A DNA stretch of 64,000 nt from Alcaligenes sp. SORT26 (GCF_017377875.1 NZ_CP070975.1:3658001-3722000); one strand, 5' to 3'. Positions 43,098-52,384 are shown, numbered from the stretch's first letter. Notes: generated from the letters alone by a model not told the origin. Program-made: numbers and translations.

Positions 43098-44666
43098 TTA
43101 GACCTTGGCCAGGTCCTGCTCGGTTTGCGGGGCCAGTCCAAAATCCTGGGGGAAGTGTTCCAGCGCGGACAGGACGGGATAAGGGGTCATGCCGCCCAAG
43201 GCGCACAAGGACCCGGAGAACATGGTGTCGCACAGGTCGCGCAGCAGCTCGACATGGTTGTCCATATCTTCGCGGCGACGGATCTTCTGAATGGTCTCCA
43301 CGCCACGCGTAGAGCCAATGCGACAGGGGGTACATTTGCCACAGGATTCAATGGCACAGAACTCCATGGCGTATTGCGCCATGTGAGCCATGTCCACCGT
43401 ATCGTCAAAGGCCACCAGACCACCGTGGCCGACCATGGCATTGATCTTCATGTAGGCTTCATAGTCCAGCGGGACATCCCACTGGTGCTCGGGCAGATAG
43501 GCACCCAATGGGCCACCTACTTGCACCGCACGCAAAGGACGACCACTGGCGCTGCCGCCACCGTAGTCGTACAGCAATTCGCGCAGGGTGACGCCAAAGG
43601 CTTTTTCCACCAGGCCACCGTTTTGCAGATTGCCGGTCAACTGGAACGCCAGGGTGCCACGCGAACGGCCCATGCCGTAGTTCTGGTAGTAAGCACCGCC
43701 TTTGGCCAGAATGACAGGCACGGAGGCCAGCGACACCACGTTATTGATCACGGTGGGCAGGCCAAACAAACCCTTGATGGCGGGCAGAGGCGGCTTCACA
43801 CGCACCACGCCACGCTTGCCTTCCAGGCTGTCGAGCAGGGCGGTTTCTTCGCCACAGATATAGGCACCGGCTGCCTTGCGTACTTCCAGATCGAACTCGC
43901 AGCCGCTGCCCTGAATGTTCTTGCCCAGCCAGCCTGCTGCGCGCGCCGCCACAATGGCTTCGTTCAGCGCTTGCACGGCCAGTGGATATTCGGAGCGTAC
44001 GTAGATGTAGCCGTAGGTCGCCCCGACGGCCAGACCGGCAATCGCCATGCCTTCAACCAGACACAGGGGATCGCCTTCCATCAGCATGCGATCAGAAAAT
44101 GTGCCCGAGTCGCCTTCGTCGGCATTACAGACAATGTATTTCTGTGGAGCCGGTGTGTTCAGTACCGTGTTCCATTTGATGCCGGTCGGGAAAGCCGCAC
44201 CACCACGACCACGCAGGCCGGAGTCAGTGACTTCTTTCACAATCGCGGCTGGCTCCATGGCCAGCGCTTTGCTCAAACCTTCAAAGCCGCCACAGGCCTG
44301 GTAATCGGCCACGCTGATTGGATCAATAATCCCCACGCGGGCAAAAGTCAGGCGTTCCTGGTTCTTCAGGTAGGGGATGGCGTCCGTCAGGCCGTGGCTC
44401 AACTTATGTGCACCGCCTTGCAGGAAACCGGCGTCAAACAGACCGGGCAAATCTTCGGTCTGGACAGGGCCGTAAGCCACACGGCCTTCTGCCGTCTGGA
44501 CTTCGACCATGGGCTCCAGCCACAGCAAACCGCGCGAGCCATTGCGCACAATCTGTACATCCAGACCACGCTCTTTAGCCTGCGCTGCCAGTTGCTGGGC
44601 AACTTGATGGGCGCCCATTGCAACGGCCGCGGTATCGCGCGGAACATAAACGGTAATCGTGCTCAT
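43098..44666 (-). CDS. fdsB: NAD-dependent formate dehydrogenase beta subunit
   Basis: A 522-residue NuoF-like subunit that passes electrons from FdsA to NAD+. It has an N-terminal thioredoxin-like domain (about 1-110), FMN and NADH-binding segments (GLRGRGGAAFPTGIKW; CNADEGDSGTFSDR; GAYICGEETALL) and the 4Fe-4S motif ESCGKCTPCRIGSTRG. It overlaps fdsG by 4 bases and lies 13 bases before fdsA. Confidence 0.95.
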   Translation of the reverse strand: MSTITVYVPRDTAAVAMGAHQVAQQLAAQAKERGLDVQIVRNGSRGLLWLEPMVEVQTAEGRVAYGPVQTEDLPGLFDAGFLQGGAHKLSHGLTDAIPYLKNQERLTFARVGIIDPISVADYQACGGFEGLSKALAMEPAAIVKEVTDSGLRGRGGAAFPTGIKWNTVLNTPAPQKYIVCNADEGDSGTFSDRMLMEGDPLCLVEGMAIAGLAVGATYGYIYVRSEYPLAVQALNEAIVAARAAGWLGKNIQGSGCEFDLEVRKAAGAYICGEETALLDSLEGKRGVVRVKPPLPAIKGLFGLPTVINNVVSLASVPVILAKGGAYYQNYGMGRSRGTLAFQLTGNLQNGGLVEKAFGVTLRELLYDYGGGSASGRPLRAVQVGGPLGAYLPEHQWDVPLDYEAYMKINAMVGHGGLVAFDDTVDMAHMAQYAMEFCAIESCGKCTPCRIGSTRGVETIQKIRRREDMDNHVELLRDLCDTMFSGSLCALGGMTPYPVLSALEHFPQDFGLAPQTEQDLAKV

Positions 44667-45169
44667 GACTGGGCCTCCTGGCTGCTTAGCAGGGCGTCCA
44701 GTTTTTCCGGGGTGACGCGTGCATGGGGTACGCCATCGAGCATGACGGCGGGGGACTGGGCACAGAGGCCCAGGCAGTAGACCGGCTCCAGGGTGTACTG
44801 GCCGTCATTACTGTTTTCATGGAAGTCGCAGTTCAGGCGGCGACGGGCATGAGCCGTCAGCTCCAGCCCGCCCCGCGCCTGACAGGCTTCAGCCCGGCAG
44901 ATTTCCAGGGTATGAGTCGCGTGGGGCTGGGTACGGAAGTGGGCGTAAAAGGAAATAACGCCATGGATTTCCGCCCGGGACAGGGCTAGCTGTTCGGCCA
45001 GCACCGGCACCACGGACTCGGGAATACAGGCGAGCCGGTCCTGGATAGTGTGCAAAATAGGCAACAGGTTACCTTTTTGGCCGGCATGTTCCTGCACGGC
45101 TTGCAAGGTGACCTCTTCAGGAGTCAGACCGGACAGGTCCTGCTCCTGGGCATGAGGGATTGTGTGCAT
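44663..45169 (-). CDS. fdsG: NAD-dependent formate dehydrogenase gamma subunit
   Basis: A 168-residue NuoE-like subunit holding a 2Fe-2S cluster through CRAEAC and CLGLC pairs. The helical N-terminal part (LLPILHTIQDRLACIPES; HGVISFYAHFRTQP) matches FdsG. The start is ATG 45169, giving MHTIPHAQEQ; a longer frame upstream reaches into the control region. First gene of the fdsGBA-fdhD-fdsD operon. Confidence 0.93.
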   Translation of the reverse strand: MHTIPHAQEQDLSGLTPEEVTLQAVQEHAGQKGNLLPILHTIQDRLACIPESVVPVLAEQLALSRAEIHGVISFYAHFRTQPHATHTLEICRAEACQARGGLELTAHARRRLNCDFHENSNDGQYTLEPVYCLGLCAQSPAVMLDGVPHARVTPEKLDALLSSQEAQS

Positions 45170-45219
45170 GTCCTGTGTGCGCGGTGCCCGGGTTGGGAGC
45201 CTGCGCCTCCATGTTTTTT

Positions 45220-45237
45220 TATGCACGGCTGTGCATA
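45220..45237. promoter_or_regulatory. Palindrome upstream of fdsG, candidate operator
   Basis: Perfect 7-bp arms TATGCAC and GTGCATA around GGCT, 51 to 68 bases upstream of the fdsG start, inside the 201-base gap to the divergent regulator gene. It is placed where the adjacent ModE-like regulator could control fds. On the regulator side, TATAAT at 45309-45314 is a candidate -10 box. Confidence 0.45.
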
Positions 45238-45370
45238 TTATTTGACTATGTTTTCTCCCGTAATCTAACGACTTAAGTCCATAACTTCAATAAGCAATAT
45301 TTCGCATATATAATGTTTGGTACATGCAGTGCAAAACATAAATACGAAAACACACTGGTCTTAAAAACAC

Positions 45371-46477
45371 ATGACCAAACAGAAATTCAAAGCCCGGCTG
45401 CGCTCTGAATGGATTCTGGAAAATGCCGACGGCGTGGAGCTTCCCATGGGGGATGTCCTGCGTCTGTTGGGTGCCATCGAGCGACTTGGGCACCTGGCGG
45501 GAGCCAGCAAAGAATGCCAGTTTTCCTACCGACACGCCTGGGGCTTGTTACGTAATGCCGAAAAACAGTTTGATGCGGCCTTGCTGGAAACCTCGCGGCG
45601 CAAAGGCACCAAGCTGACCGAGTTTGCCCAACGCTTATTGTGGGCCAACCGGCGTCTGGATGCGCGTTTGACGCCGACCCTGGAAAGCATGGCTTCCGAG
45701 CTGGAAGAGGAACTGGGCCGCTTGTACGCCCAGCCCCTGGATCGTTTGCGCTTTCAGGCCAGCCACGGGTTTGCGATTGAAGGCCTGATGCGCTTTGCCA
45801 ACGAGCACGAAGGCTTGCCGCTGGAACTGCGTTATCGCACGGCCATTGAAGCGCTGGCTTCGCTGGAGCGCGGGGACTGCGATCTGGCAGGCTTTCAGGT
45901 TCCGGTGGGCGAGTTCGAGGTGGCTGCCATGCGTCGTTATGGACAGTGGTTGTCGCCGTCGCGTCACAGGCTGATTTTCCTGTCTACCCGCAGAACCGGC
46001 CTGTTTGTGGAGAAGGGCAACCCCAAGAACATCACGGGCATGGCGGATTTGTTGCGGCCGGATGTGCGCTTTGTGAACCGGCAAATGGGTTCCAGTACCC
46101 GCTTTCTGGCGACTTTGCTGTTGGGCCAGTTAGGGGTAAACACGAATGCGGTGTTGGGCTTTGAAACAACAGAATTGACGCATATGGCGGTGGCGGCTCA
46201 TGTGGCCAGTGGCATGGCCGATACCGGCCTGGGTGTGGAAACAGCGGCCAGCCGATGCGGGCTGGAGTTCATTCCCCTGGCTCAGGAGCGTTATTTCATT
46301 GCGGTCGAGCAAGAAGCGCTGGATAAGGCTCCTATGCAGCAACTGATGAACGTGATTGGCGGTTCCGCGTATAGTCAATTCATGGAAGATCTGGTGGGTT
46401 ACGATCCACGGGGATTGGGTCAGATCATGACCTTGGAGCAGGCCTTCGGGCAGGCTGCCGATCTGCTCTGGCGTTAG
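45371..46477 (+). CDS. ModE-like HTH / periplasmic-binding-like regulator of the fds operon
   Basis: A 368-residue cytosolic regulator. The N-terminal part (about 10-100) resembles the ModE/LysR-type winged helix (MGDVLRLLGAIERLGHLAGA, then ECQFSYRHAWGLLRNAE). The C-terminal part (about 120-360) is a binding-protein-like effector domain (GFAIEGLMRFANEH; DCDLAGFQVPVG; MGSSTRFLATLLLGQLGV). Its position divergent from fdsG and before moaA suggests it senses molybdate, tungstate, formate or a cofactor intermediate. It is placed like FdsR of other betaproteobacteria, but I recall that protein as a standard LysR regulator, so equivalence is not certain. Confidence 0.8.
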   Translation: MTKQKFKARLRSEWILENADGVELPMGDVLRLLGAIERLGHLAGASKECQFSYRHAWGLLRNAEKQFDAALLETSRRKGTKLTEFAQRLLWANRRLDARLTPTLESMASELEEELGRLYAQPLDRLRFQASHGFAIEGLMRFANEHEGLPLELRYRTAIEALASLERGDCDLAGFQVPVGEFEVAAMRRYGQWLSPSRHRLIFLSTRRTGLFVEKGNPKNITGMADLLRPDVRFVNRQMGSSTRFLATLLLGQLGVNTNAVLGFETTELTHMAVAAHVASGMADTGLGVETAASRCGLEFIPLAQERYFIAVEQEALDKAPMQQLMNVIGGSAYSQFMEDLVGYDPRGLGQIMTLEQAFGQAADLLWR

Positions 46478-46551
46478 TCTCCTTAGCTTGACGAAAACAC
46501 ACATACACCATGAGACGGGGCCAACCCTGTCCTTGAACGAAAGAGAACACC

Positions 46552-47796
46552 ATGAGCGATGATCATGGGCCAAAACGTGAACCGCTGTCTGTAGACGAGG
46601 TTCAGGCCAGGCCATATCAAGAAGCTGCTTCCCCAGGCTCCGAGGCTTTATCTGCGGGGCGGACTGACGCGGCGCCTGCTGGATCGGGGCTTGTACCGTC
46701 AGGCATTGAACAGGGGATTCAAACGAGTGCTGCTGAACCTGCGCGCCGTCCAACGGTGCGCATTGCTGCTGTGTCCGGGCAACCCTTGGACAAACGCCAC
46801 CGTCCGTTTCGTGACCTGCGTATTTCCCTGACCGACAAATGCAATTTCCGCTGTACCTACTGTATGCCGCGGGAAGTGTTTGGCACGGACTACGAGTTCC
46901 TGCCTCATTCTTCCCTGCTCAGTTTTGAAGAGATTGAGCGCGTGGCACGGCAAGCGGTTGCCCTGGGCGTGCGCAAGCTGCGCCTGACGGGCGGCGAGCC
47001 GCTCTTGCGTCGCAATATCGACGTGCTGATTGCCATGTTGGCCAAGCTGCGCACACCGGAAGGTAATCCGGTGGAGCTGACCCTGACGACCAATGGCACC
47101 TTGTTGGGCCGCAAAGCCCAGGCTTTGAAAGACGCGGGCCTGCATCGCGTCACCGTCAGTCTGGATGCTTTGGATGATGCCCGCTTTACTCAACTGAGCG
47201 ATAGCGGTGTTTCTGTCTCCACCGTGCTGGATGGCATTGCCAAAGCCCAAGCTGTGGGTTTGAGCCCGGTGAAGGTCAATATGGTGGTGCGCAAAGGTCT
47301 GAACGACGATCAGATTTTGCCTATGGTGGAGCACTTCAAAGGCTCGGGCCAGATACTGCGTTTTATTGAGTACATGGATGTAGGCACCAGCAATGGCTGG
47401 AATCTGCAGGAAGTGCTTAGCGGCGCAGACATTGTGGAACGCATTCAGTCGCGTTTTGAGCTGGAGCCGGTGGCCGCTCAATATAAAGGTGAAGTTGCCA
47501 GCCGTTGGCGTTTCAAGGATGGTGCAGGCGAAGTGGGCGTAATTACCAGTGTGACCCAGCCCTTCTGTGGGGACTGTTCGCGTATGCGTCTTTCCCCGGA
47601 GGGACGCCTGTTTCTGTGCCTGTTTGCTTCTCAAGGTTATGATGTGCGGGCGCAATTGCGCTCGGATGCTTCCGACGAACAGTTAGCCGCCTATATGCAT
47701 GGCGTCTGGACAGGTCGGCAGGACCGATATTCCGAGATTCGGGGCGAGCAGACCACGAGTCGTGAGCGTATAGAAATGAGTTACATCGGCGGATGA
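46552..47796 (+). CDS. moaA: GTP 3',8-cyclase (molybdenum cofactor synthesis)
   Basis: MoaA, a radical SAM enzyme, makes 3',8-cyclo-7,8-dihydro-GTP in the first step of molybdopterin synthesis. It has the radical SAM motif CNFRCTYC (Cys97, Cys101, Cys104) and a second C-terminal cluster site including [12 protein letters not shown]. The protein is 414 residues with an N-terminal extension of about 75 residues rich in Ala, Pro, Glu and Ser before the family core; most MoaA proteins are about 330-370. A start nearer the core is possible, but ATG 46552 has AGAG/GAACACC upstream. It overlaps mobA by 4 bases. Confidence 0.93.
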   Translation: MSDDHGPKREPLSVDEVQARPYQEAASPGSEALSAGRTDAAPAGSGLVPSGIEQGIQTSAAEPARRPTVRIAAVSGQPLDKRHRPFRDLRISLTDKCNFRCTYCMPREVFGTDYEFLPHSSLLSFEEIERVARQAVALGVRKLRLTGGEPLLRRNIDVLIAMLAKLRTPEGNPVELTLTTNGTLLGRKAQALKDAGLHRVTVSLDALDDARFTQLSDSGVSVSTVLDGIAKAQAVGLSPVKVNMVVRKGLNDDQILPMVEHFKGSGQILRFIEYMDVGTSNGWNLQEVLSGADIVERIQSRFELEPVAAQYKGEVASRWRFKDGAGEVGVITSVTQPFCGDCSRMRLSPEGRLFLCLFASQGYDVRAQLRSDASDEQLAAYMHGVWTGRQDRYSEIRGEQTTSRERIEMSYIGG

Positions 47797-48404
47797 TAAG
47801 CACACAGGACATCAGCGGTATTGTGTTGGCAGGCGGTCGGGCCCGGCGTTTTGATTTGTCGGGTCAGATCGATAAAGGTTTGCTGCTCTTGCAAGGCCAG
47901 CCTTTGGTTCAGCACTTGGTGCGTCGCCTGCGCCCACAGGTGGGCCCTATGTTGATCAGTGCGAACCGTAACCCTGAACAGTATGTCCATTGGGGCCGTG
48001 TGGTCCCCGATGCGCTGGAACTGGAGGGCTATCTGGGCCCCTTGGCCGGTCTGGCCAGTGTGCTGGATCAGATCTCTACCCCGTGGGCCTTGTCCTGTCC
48101 CGTGGACTTGCCCTTTGTACCCGTGGACTTGGGCAAGCGCTTGATCAAGGCGGTAGAAGAGCAGGGCGCTGTCGCTGCCTATGCGCAAGCTGAACGCAGC
48201 CATCCCCTATGCCTGCTGCTGCGTACCGACCAGGCTGCTAGCCTGAAAGAGTATCTGCTGAGCGGCGAACGCCGTGTCATGACGTGGCTGGAAAGCATAG
48301 GTGCGGTGGAAGTGGATTTTCGCAATGCCCCTGAACGTGCTTTCTTCAATATCAATACCCCTCAGGATCTGGACCAGGCGCAAAGCTGGCAAGTTAGTTC
48401 CTGA
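47793..48404 (+). CDS. mobA: Molybdenum cofactor guanylyltransferase
   Basis: MobA adds GMP to molybdopterin, giving the MGD form used by formate dehydrogenase. The 203-residue protein has the nucleotide loop [28 protein letters not shown] and the metal site [12 protein letters not shown]. It overlaps moaA by 4 bases, so the two are coupled. The convergent moeA lies beyond a bidirectional terminator. Confidence 0.92.
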   Translation: MISTQDISGIVLAGGRARRFDLSGQIDKGLLLLQGQPLVQHLVRRLRPQVGPMLISANRNPEQYVHWGRVVPDALELEGYLGPLAGLASVLDQISTPWALSCPVDLPFVPVDLGKRLIKAVEEQGAVAAYAQAERSHPLCLLLRTDQAASLKEYLLSGERRVMTWLESIGAVEVDFRNAPERAFFNINTPQDLDQAQSWQVSS

Positions 48405-48508
48405 TCGGTGGTTTGAGAAGAAACTCAGATTTGAGGGGCTGAACTGATTGGTTCTAACCATGTGTCTGCATGATTTTTATCTTTCCTTCCAGTCACGGAT
48501 AGCCCATT

Positions 48509-48539
48509 AAAAAACCGCCCTGATCAGGGCGGTTTTTTT
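48509..48539. terminator. Bidirectional terminator between mobA and moeA
   Basis: A perfect stem ACCGCCCTGA / TCAGGGCGGT is flanked by A6 and T7, suited to both converging transcripts. Confidence 0.93.
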
Positions 48540-48573
48540 ATGGCCAAGTTAAAGCCTGGATGACTGTCCGAGC

Positions 48574-49779
48574 TTATGCCTGCCACTGGCTGTATTCATA
48601 CAGACGCACCACATCGCCGGGGGCGACATGGGAGTCGGCAGGGATGCGGGCCAGTGCCTGTGCCCAAGGCAGGGAGCTGATCACGCCCGAGCCCTGATTA
48701 TCGAATGGGCGCGCCAGCAGGCGGCCTTGCTCGTCGTTATCCACTTGTACTCGGATGAACTCTTCGCGGTCACCTTCAAAGTGGCGCTCGCCTTGCAGAA
48801 TGCCGTAGCGAATCGTGGGCAGTACTTGATTGCGACCTTGCAGACGACGAATCAGCGGCGACACCATCAAGGAAAACACGGCGTAAGAAGACACCGGGTT
48901 GCCGGGCAGGCAGACCAGGGGCTTGTTGTCTATGTACGCCAGTGCCAGCGGTTTGCCGGGCTTCATGCGCACTTTCCACAGATCTAGCTGACCGCCTATA
49001 CCTTCGATGGCAGGCTTCACGAAGTCTTTTTCACCTACCGAGACACCGCCTACCGTCAGCACCAGATCGCAGCGTTGCAGCAGTTCTTTCAGGGCGTCCT
49101 GAATGGCTTCCAGTGTGTCTTTGGCATGAACAGCATGGACGGTTTCAACCCCTAGAGCTTGAAGCTGTGCACGCAGCATGGGGGCGTTGGAGTTGTAGAT
49201 CTGGCCGGTTTTCAGAGGCTGACCGGCGGGTGTCAGCTCGTCACCTGTGGTCAGGATGCCCACCGTCAGGCGAGGGTAGACCTGCAACTGGGCGTGGCCC
49301 TGTGCGGCCAGTTGGGCAATATGGGCCGCCGTCAGTTTGGTGCCTGTGGTAATCAGTACTTCACCAATACGCATGTCTTCACCACGACGGCGGATGTTCA
49401 CGCCTGCCACGGGCATTTCCAGAATGCGCACGCCTTGTTCGTCTTCCTGGCAGTTCTCCTGAATGACCACGGTATCGGCACCGGGCGGCAACATGCTGCC
49501 GGTAAAGATGCGGATCGCCATGTTTTCTTTCAGCGTCTCAGGAATATCACCGGCATAGCAGCGCTGCTGAATAGGCAGAACCTTGCCATCGACGATGTCG
49601 GCCAGGCGCAAGGCATAGCCATCCATAGCGCTATTGTCGGAAGGCGGCATGTCTAGTTGAGCTTGAATATCCTGGGCCAGAATGCGTCCCAAGGCCTGCG
49701 ACAAATCGCAGGTTTCGGTTTGGGTGGGAACTTGTCCTGCCTGGGCCAGCCGTTGCTGTGCTACGTCAAATTCGATCAT
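48574..49779 (-). CDS. moeA: Molybdopterin molybdenumtransferase
   Basis: MoeA inserts molybdate into adenylylated molybdopterin. The 401-residue protein has the domain order of MoeA: MPPSDNSAMDGYAL near 45, FTGSMLPPGADTVVIQE near 95, the molybdopterin-binding domain (TTGDELTPAGQPLKTGQIYNSN; LTVGGVSVGEKDFV; LPGNPVSS) and a C-terminal beta domain. It is transcribed leftward after moaB with a 101-base gap. Confidence 0.94.
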   Translation of the reverse strand: MIEFDVAQQRLAQAGQVPTQTETCDLSQALGRILAQDIQAQLDMPPSDNSAMDGYALRLADIVDGKVLPIQQRCYAGDIPETLKENMAIRIFTGSMLPPGADTVVIQENCQEDEQGVRILEMPVAGVNIRRRGEDMRIGEVLITTGTKLTAAHIAQLAAQGHAQLQVYPRLTVGILTTGDELTPAGQPLKTGQIYNSNAPMLRAQLQALGVETVHAVHAKDTLEAIQDALKELLQRCDLVLTVGGVSVGEKDFVKPAIEGIGGQLDLWKVRMKPGKPLALAYIDNKPLVCLPGNPVSSYAVFSLMVSPLIRRLQGRNQVLPTIRYGILQGERHFEGDREEFIRVQVDNDEQGRLLARPFDNQGSGVISSLPWAQALARIPADSHVAPGDVVRLYEYSQWQA

Positions 49780-49880
49780 AGGATGGATAAATTCGATAAA
49801 ACAATTCGTGGCTCAGGAGATGAGGTCACGGTGTAAAAGGGGGCGTTCCGAGGTCCTTGCCGCTTTGCCTTGTGCAGGCA

Positions 49881-50411
49881 TCAGGGTTTGGGTGGCTCCA
49901 GATACTCGGAGGCAAAATTGCAAGGGCGATGACGGCTGTCCAACTGCTCTTTCAGGATTTTTTCCCAGGCTAGTTTGCAAGCGCCGCCCGAGCCGGGAAT
50001 GCAAAATAGCAAGGTTCGGTTGGCGGTCCCGGCCAGCGCATCGGACTGCAGCGCCGAGGAGCCGATGTCCTGATAGGACAGGTAGCGAAACTGTTCGCCA
50101 AAGCCGGTAATGACCTGATCGAGCAAGGGGGTCACCGCCGCAATCGTGGACTTCTTATGGCTGAAGCCCGTACCGCCATTGCAGATGATGGCGTTGATTT
50201 CCGGGTCCAGAATCCATTGGCTGAGCAGGGCGCGGATCGCGTAGATATTGTCCTTGCTGATGGCACGCTGGACGCAGTAATGGCCGCTGTCGGTCAAGCT
50301 GTCTGCCAGGTAGTCGCCCGATGTGTCTTCATCTGGGCCACGGCGGTCTGAAATGGTCAGGACGGCCACATTCAATCGGGCAGCGGGTAAATCGCTCTTG
50401 GCTTTAGACAT
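49881..50411 (-). CDS. moaB: Molybdenum cofactor biosynthesis protein MoaB
   Basis: A MogA/MoaB-type adenylyltransferase domain of 176 residues from ATG 50411. It has LNVAVLTISDRRGPDEDTSGD and the pterin-binding ICNGGTGFSHKKSTI, where most MoaB proteins have TGGTG. The long C-terminal part (SSALQSDALAGTANRTLLFCIPGSGGA) is typical. It overlaps moaE by 8 bases. Confidence 0.92.
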   Translation of the reverse strand: MSKAKSDLPAARLNVAVLTISDRRGPDEDTSGDYLADSLTDSGHYCVQRAISKDNIYAIRALLSQWILDPEINAIICNGGTGFSHKKSTIAAVTPLLDQVITGFGEQFRYLSYQDIGSSALQSDALAGTANRTLLFCIPGSGGACKLAWEKILKEQLDSRHRPCNFASEYLEPPKP

Positions 50412-50883
50412 GCTTGTTGGTGTCCGCAGAAGTATTCCAGGCATCGGTTTTCTGGGCATCGCTATCGCGCTGCTGCACCCAGAAACGCTTGCCGTCCGCC
50501 AAGTTTTCACGTTTCCAGAAAGGGGCGCGGGTTTTCAGCACATCCATGATGAATTCGCAGGCGCGAAAAGCGTCGCCACGGTGGGCGCTGGTGACGCCGA
50601 CATAGACGATTTGTTCGGTCAGGTGCAGCTCGCCCACGCGGTGCACGACCAGCGTATCCAGAATGGGCCAGCGTTGGCGGGCCTGGTCGCAAACGGCTTC
50701 GATCTCGCGTTCGCACATGCCAGGATAGTGTTCCAGGAACAGGGATTCGGTGGCAGTGCCATCGGCCTGATCGCGCACATAGCCGGTAAAGGTCACCATG
50801 GCACCGGCCTTGCCGCCTGCCGTGGTGCGCAGCTCGGCGTTCAGGGCGGCAACATCAAAGTCTTCGGTCTGGATGCGAATCAT
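50404..50883 (-). CDS. moaE: Molybdopterin synthase catalytic subunit
   Basis: MoaE transfers sulfur from MoaD thiocarboxylate to cyclic pyranopterin. The 159-residue protein has the family's GAMVTFTGYVRDQADG, LEHYPGMCEREIE, VVHRVGELHLTE and a C-terminal PFWKRE lysine segment. ATG 50883 is one base after the moaD stop, which fixes the start. Confidence 0.93.
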   Translation of the reverse strand: MIRIQTEDFDVAALNAELRTTAGGKAGAMVTFTGYVRDQADGTATESLFLEHYPGMCEREIEAVCDQARQRWPILDTLVVHRVGELHLTEQIVYVGVTSAHRGDAFRACEFIMDVLKTRAPFWKRENLADGKRFWVQQRDSDAQKTDAWNTSADTNKHV

Positions 50884-50884
50884 C

Positions 50885-51142
50885 TCAACCTCCGGTGACG
50901 GGCTCGAACACAGCCACTTCATCGCCAGGGCGGACAGGGTCGGTGGGCTTGGCGTGAAACTGGTTGACCGCCACATGCAGGCGGCCTGCCATATCGCTCA
51001 AATTTGGGTGGCGTTGCAGCAGGGCCTCCGTCCATTGCTGGACAGTGCTTTCTTGTGGCCATTCCCAGTTTTCCTGGCGCTGGCCTGTGCGTTCGGCCAC
51101 TTGGGCGAAGTACAGGACGCGCAATGTCAAAGGGCTTGTCAT
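50885..51142 (-). CDS. moaD: Molybdopterin synthase sulfur carrier subunit
   Basis: An 85-residue ubiquitin-like protein ending Val-Thr-Gly-Gly, the diglycine that is thiocarboxylated. The core LRVLYFAQVAERTG and GDEVAVFEPVTGG match MoaD. It lies between moaC (19 bases upstream) and moaE in one transcript. Confidence 0.93.
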   Translation of the reverse strand: MTSPLTLRVLYFAQVAERTGQRQENWEWPQESTVQQWTEALLQRHPNLSDMAGRLHVAVNQFHAKPTDPVRPGDEVAVFEPVTGG

Positions 51143-51161
51143 GATATCTCCGTGAAAGGGC

Positions 51162-51665
51162 TTAGACCGAGGCTGTCCAGGTGCCGCTTTTACCGCCGGT
51201 TTTCTCCAGCAGGCGGGTCTGTTCGATCACAATGCCTTTGTCGGCGGCTTTGCACATATCGTAAATAGTCAGGGCGGCAATGGAGCAGGCTGTCATGGCT
51301 TCCATCTCGACACCGGTGGTGTAGCGGGTGCGGCAGGTGGCCAGCACGGCAATGGTGCCAGCAGCAGCATCGCTTTCAAAATCAATGCCGACAAAATCCA
51401 GTGGCAGGCTGTGGCACATGGGAATCAGCTCGGCGCAGCGTTTGGCGGCCAGAACACCCGCCACACGGGCGGTGTTGAGCACTTCGCCCTTGGCATTGTG
51501 CTGGGCCGACAGCAATTGGTAGGCAGCCGGGCTCAAGCGCACCACGGCGCGGGCAGTGGCAGAACGGGATGTTGCCGATTTGTGGCTGACATCAACCATC
51601 TGAACTTTGCCATCTTCATCCAGATGGGAAAGGTGCAAATCGGTGTTTTCGGTAGTGGTGCTCAT
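51162..51665 (-). CDS. moaC: Cyclic pyranopterin monophosphate synthase
   Basis: MoaC turns the MoaA product into cyclic pyranopterin monophosphate. The 167-residue protein has VQMVDVSHKSATSRSATA, LIPMCHSLPLDFVGIDF and GVEMEAMTACSIAALTIYDMCKA split across its middle, with the catalytic Lys region near the C-terminus (TGGKSG). First of the leftward run moaC-moaD-moaE-moaB-moeA. Confidence 0.94.
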   Translation of the reverse strand: MSTTTENTDLHLSHLDEDGKVQMVDVSHKSATSRSATARAVVRLSPAAYQLLSAQHNAKGEVLNTARVAGVLAAKRCAELIPMCHSLPLDFVGIDFESDAAAGTIAVLATCRTRYTTGVEMEAMTACSIAALTIYDMCKAADKGIVIEQTRLLEKTGGKSGTWTASV

Positions 51666-51745
51666 TATCGCTCCGGGGACCGGGCCTTGGGCGCGGTTCT
51701 AATAGTTTATGGCTGCATTATATACACCCGTCCCGGTGCCTTTGC

Positions 51746-52384
51746 CTAAGGCCCCGGCGGGCTGCGGTCTTCCCGCAGGCGGGCCGGGTCCAGCATGCGT
51801 GCCAGTTCGATCAGGGTGCGGGACTGCATTTTTTCCAGTGCCCGCGCACGATGAACTTCGACCGTGCGCATGGTAATGCTCAGATCCTGGGCAATCTGTT
51901 TGTTCAGCCGCCCCTCCAGGGCCAGAGCCAGCACTTCCCGTTCACGTTGGGACAGTGTTTCCAGCCGCTCTTCCAGAGCCTGCTCATTGGCGCGTTCGGC
52001 CTGACTGGCCTCGTAAGTGCGCAGCACGTCCAGAACGCGGTCCACCAGATCATTATCGTTAAAGGGCTTTTCGATGAAGTCTGCAGCGCCTTGTTTCAGG
52101 GCCGTCACGGCCAGGGGCAGGTCACCGTGGCCAGTCAGAAAAATGACGGGCAGGCAGGATTGGCGCTCGCGTAACTGTTCAAACACTTCCAGGCCGGACA
52201 GGCCGTCCATGCGGATGTCCAGCAAGATGCAGCCCTGACTGTCGGGCCCCAGTGCATTCAGAAAGGCCTCGCCGCTGTCCCACAGCTCGGTATTGACCTG
52301 TCGGGTGGCAAAGAGCCAGGACAGGGCATCTCGGATGGCGGGGTCGTCGTCCACGATGTGGACCAAAGGAGCGCGCTTAGTCAT
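51746..52384 (-). CDS. FixJ-type response regulator (DctR-like)
   Basis: A 212-residue regulator with a receiver domain (VHIVDDDPAIRDALSWL; phosphoacceptor Asp56 in CILLDIRMD; Lys in FIEKPFN) and a LuxR-type HTH (LSQREREVLALALEGRLNKQ; MRTVEVHRARALEKM). It overlaps the kinase gene by 8 bases. With a divergent TRAP importer beyond the kinase, it most likely controls uptake of a dicarboxylate or similar acid. Confidence 0.9.
   Translation of the reverse strand: MTKRAPLVHIVDDDPAIRDALSWLFATRQVNTELWDSGEAFLNALGPDSQGCILLDIRMDGLSGLEVFEQLRERQSCLPVIFLTGHGDLPLAVTALKQGAADFIEKPFNDNDLVDRVLDVLRTYEASQAERANEQALEERLETLSQREREVLALALEGRLNKQIAQDLSITMRTVEVHRARALEKMQSRTLIELARMLDPARLREDRSPPGP

Noticed and set aside
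40247-44780. Very long open frames on the + strand opposite fdsA and fdsB (about 630 and 680 codons)
   Set aside because: They are antisense to strongly conserved formate dehydrogenase genes, have His/Gly/Val-rich composition typical of reverse-frame reading in GC-rich genes, and match no family I know.
46478-46551. Molybdenum cofactor riboswitch upstream of moaA
   Set aside because: The gap is only 74 bases and no extended Moco-type fold could be drawn.
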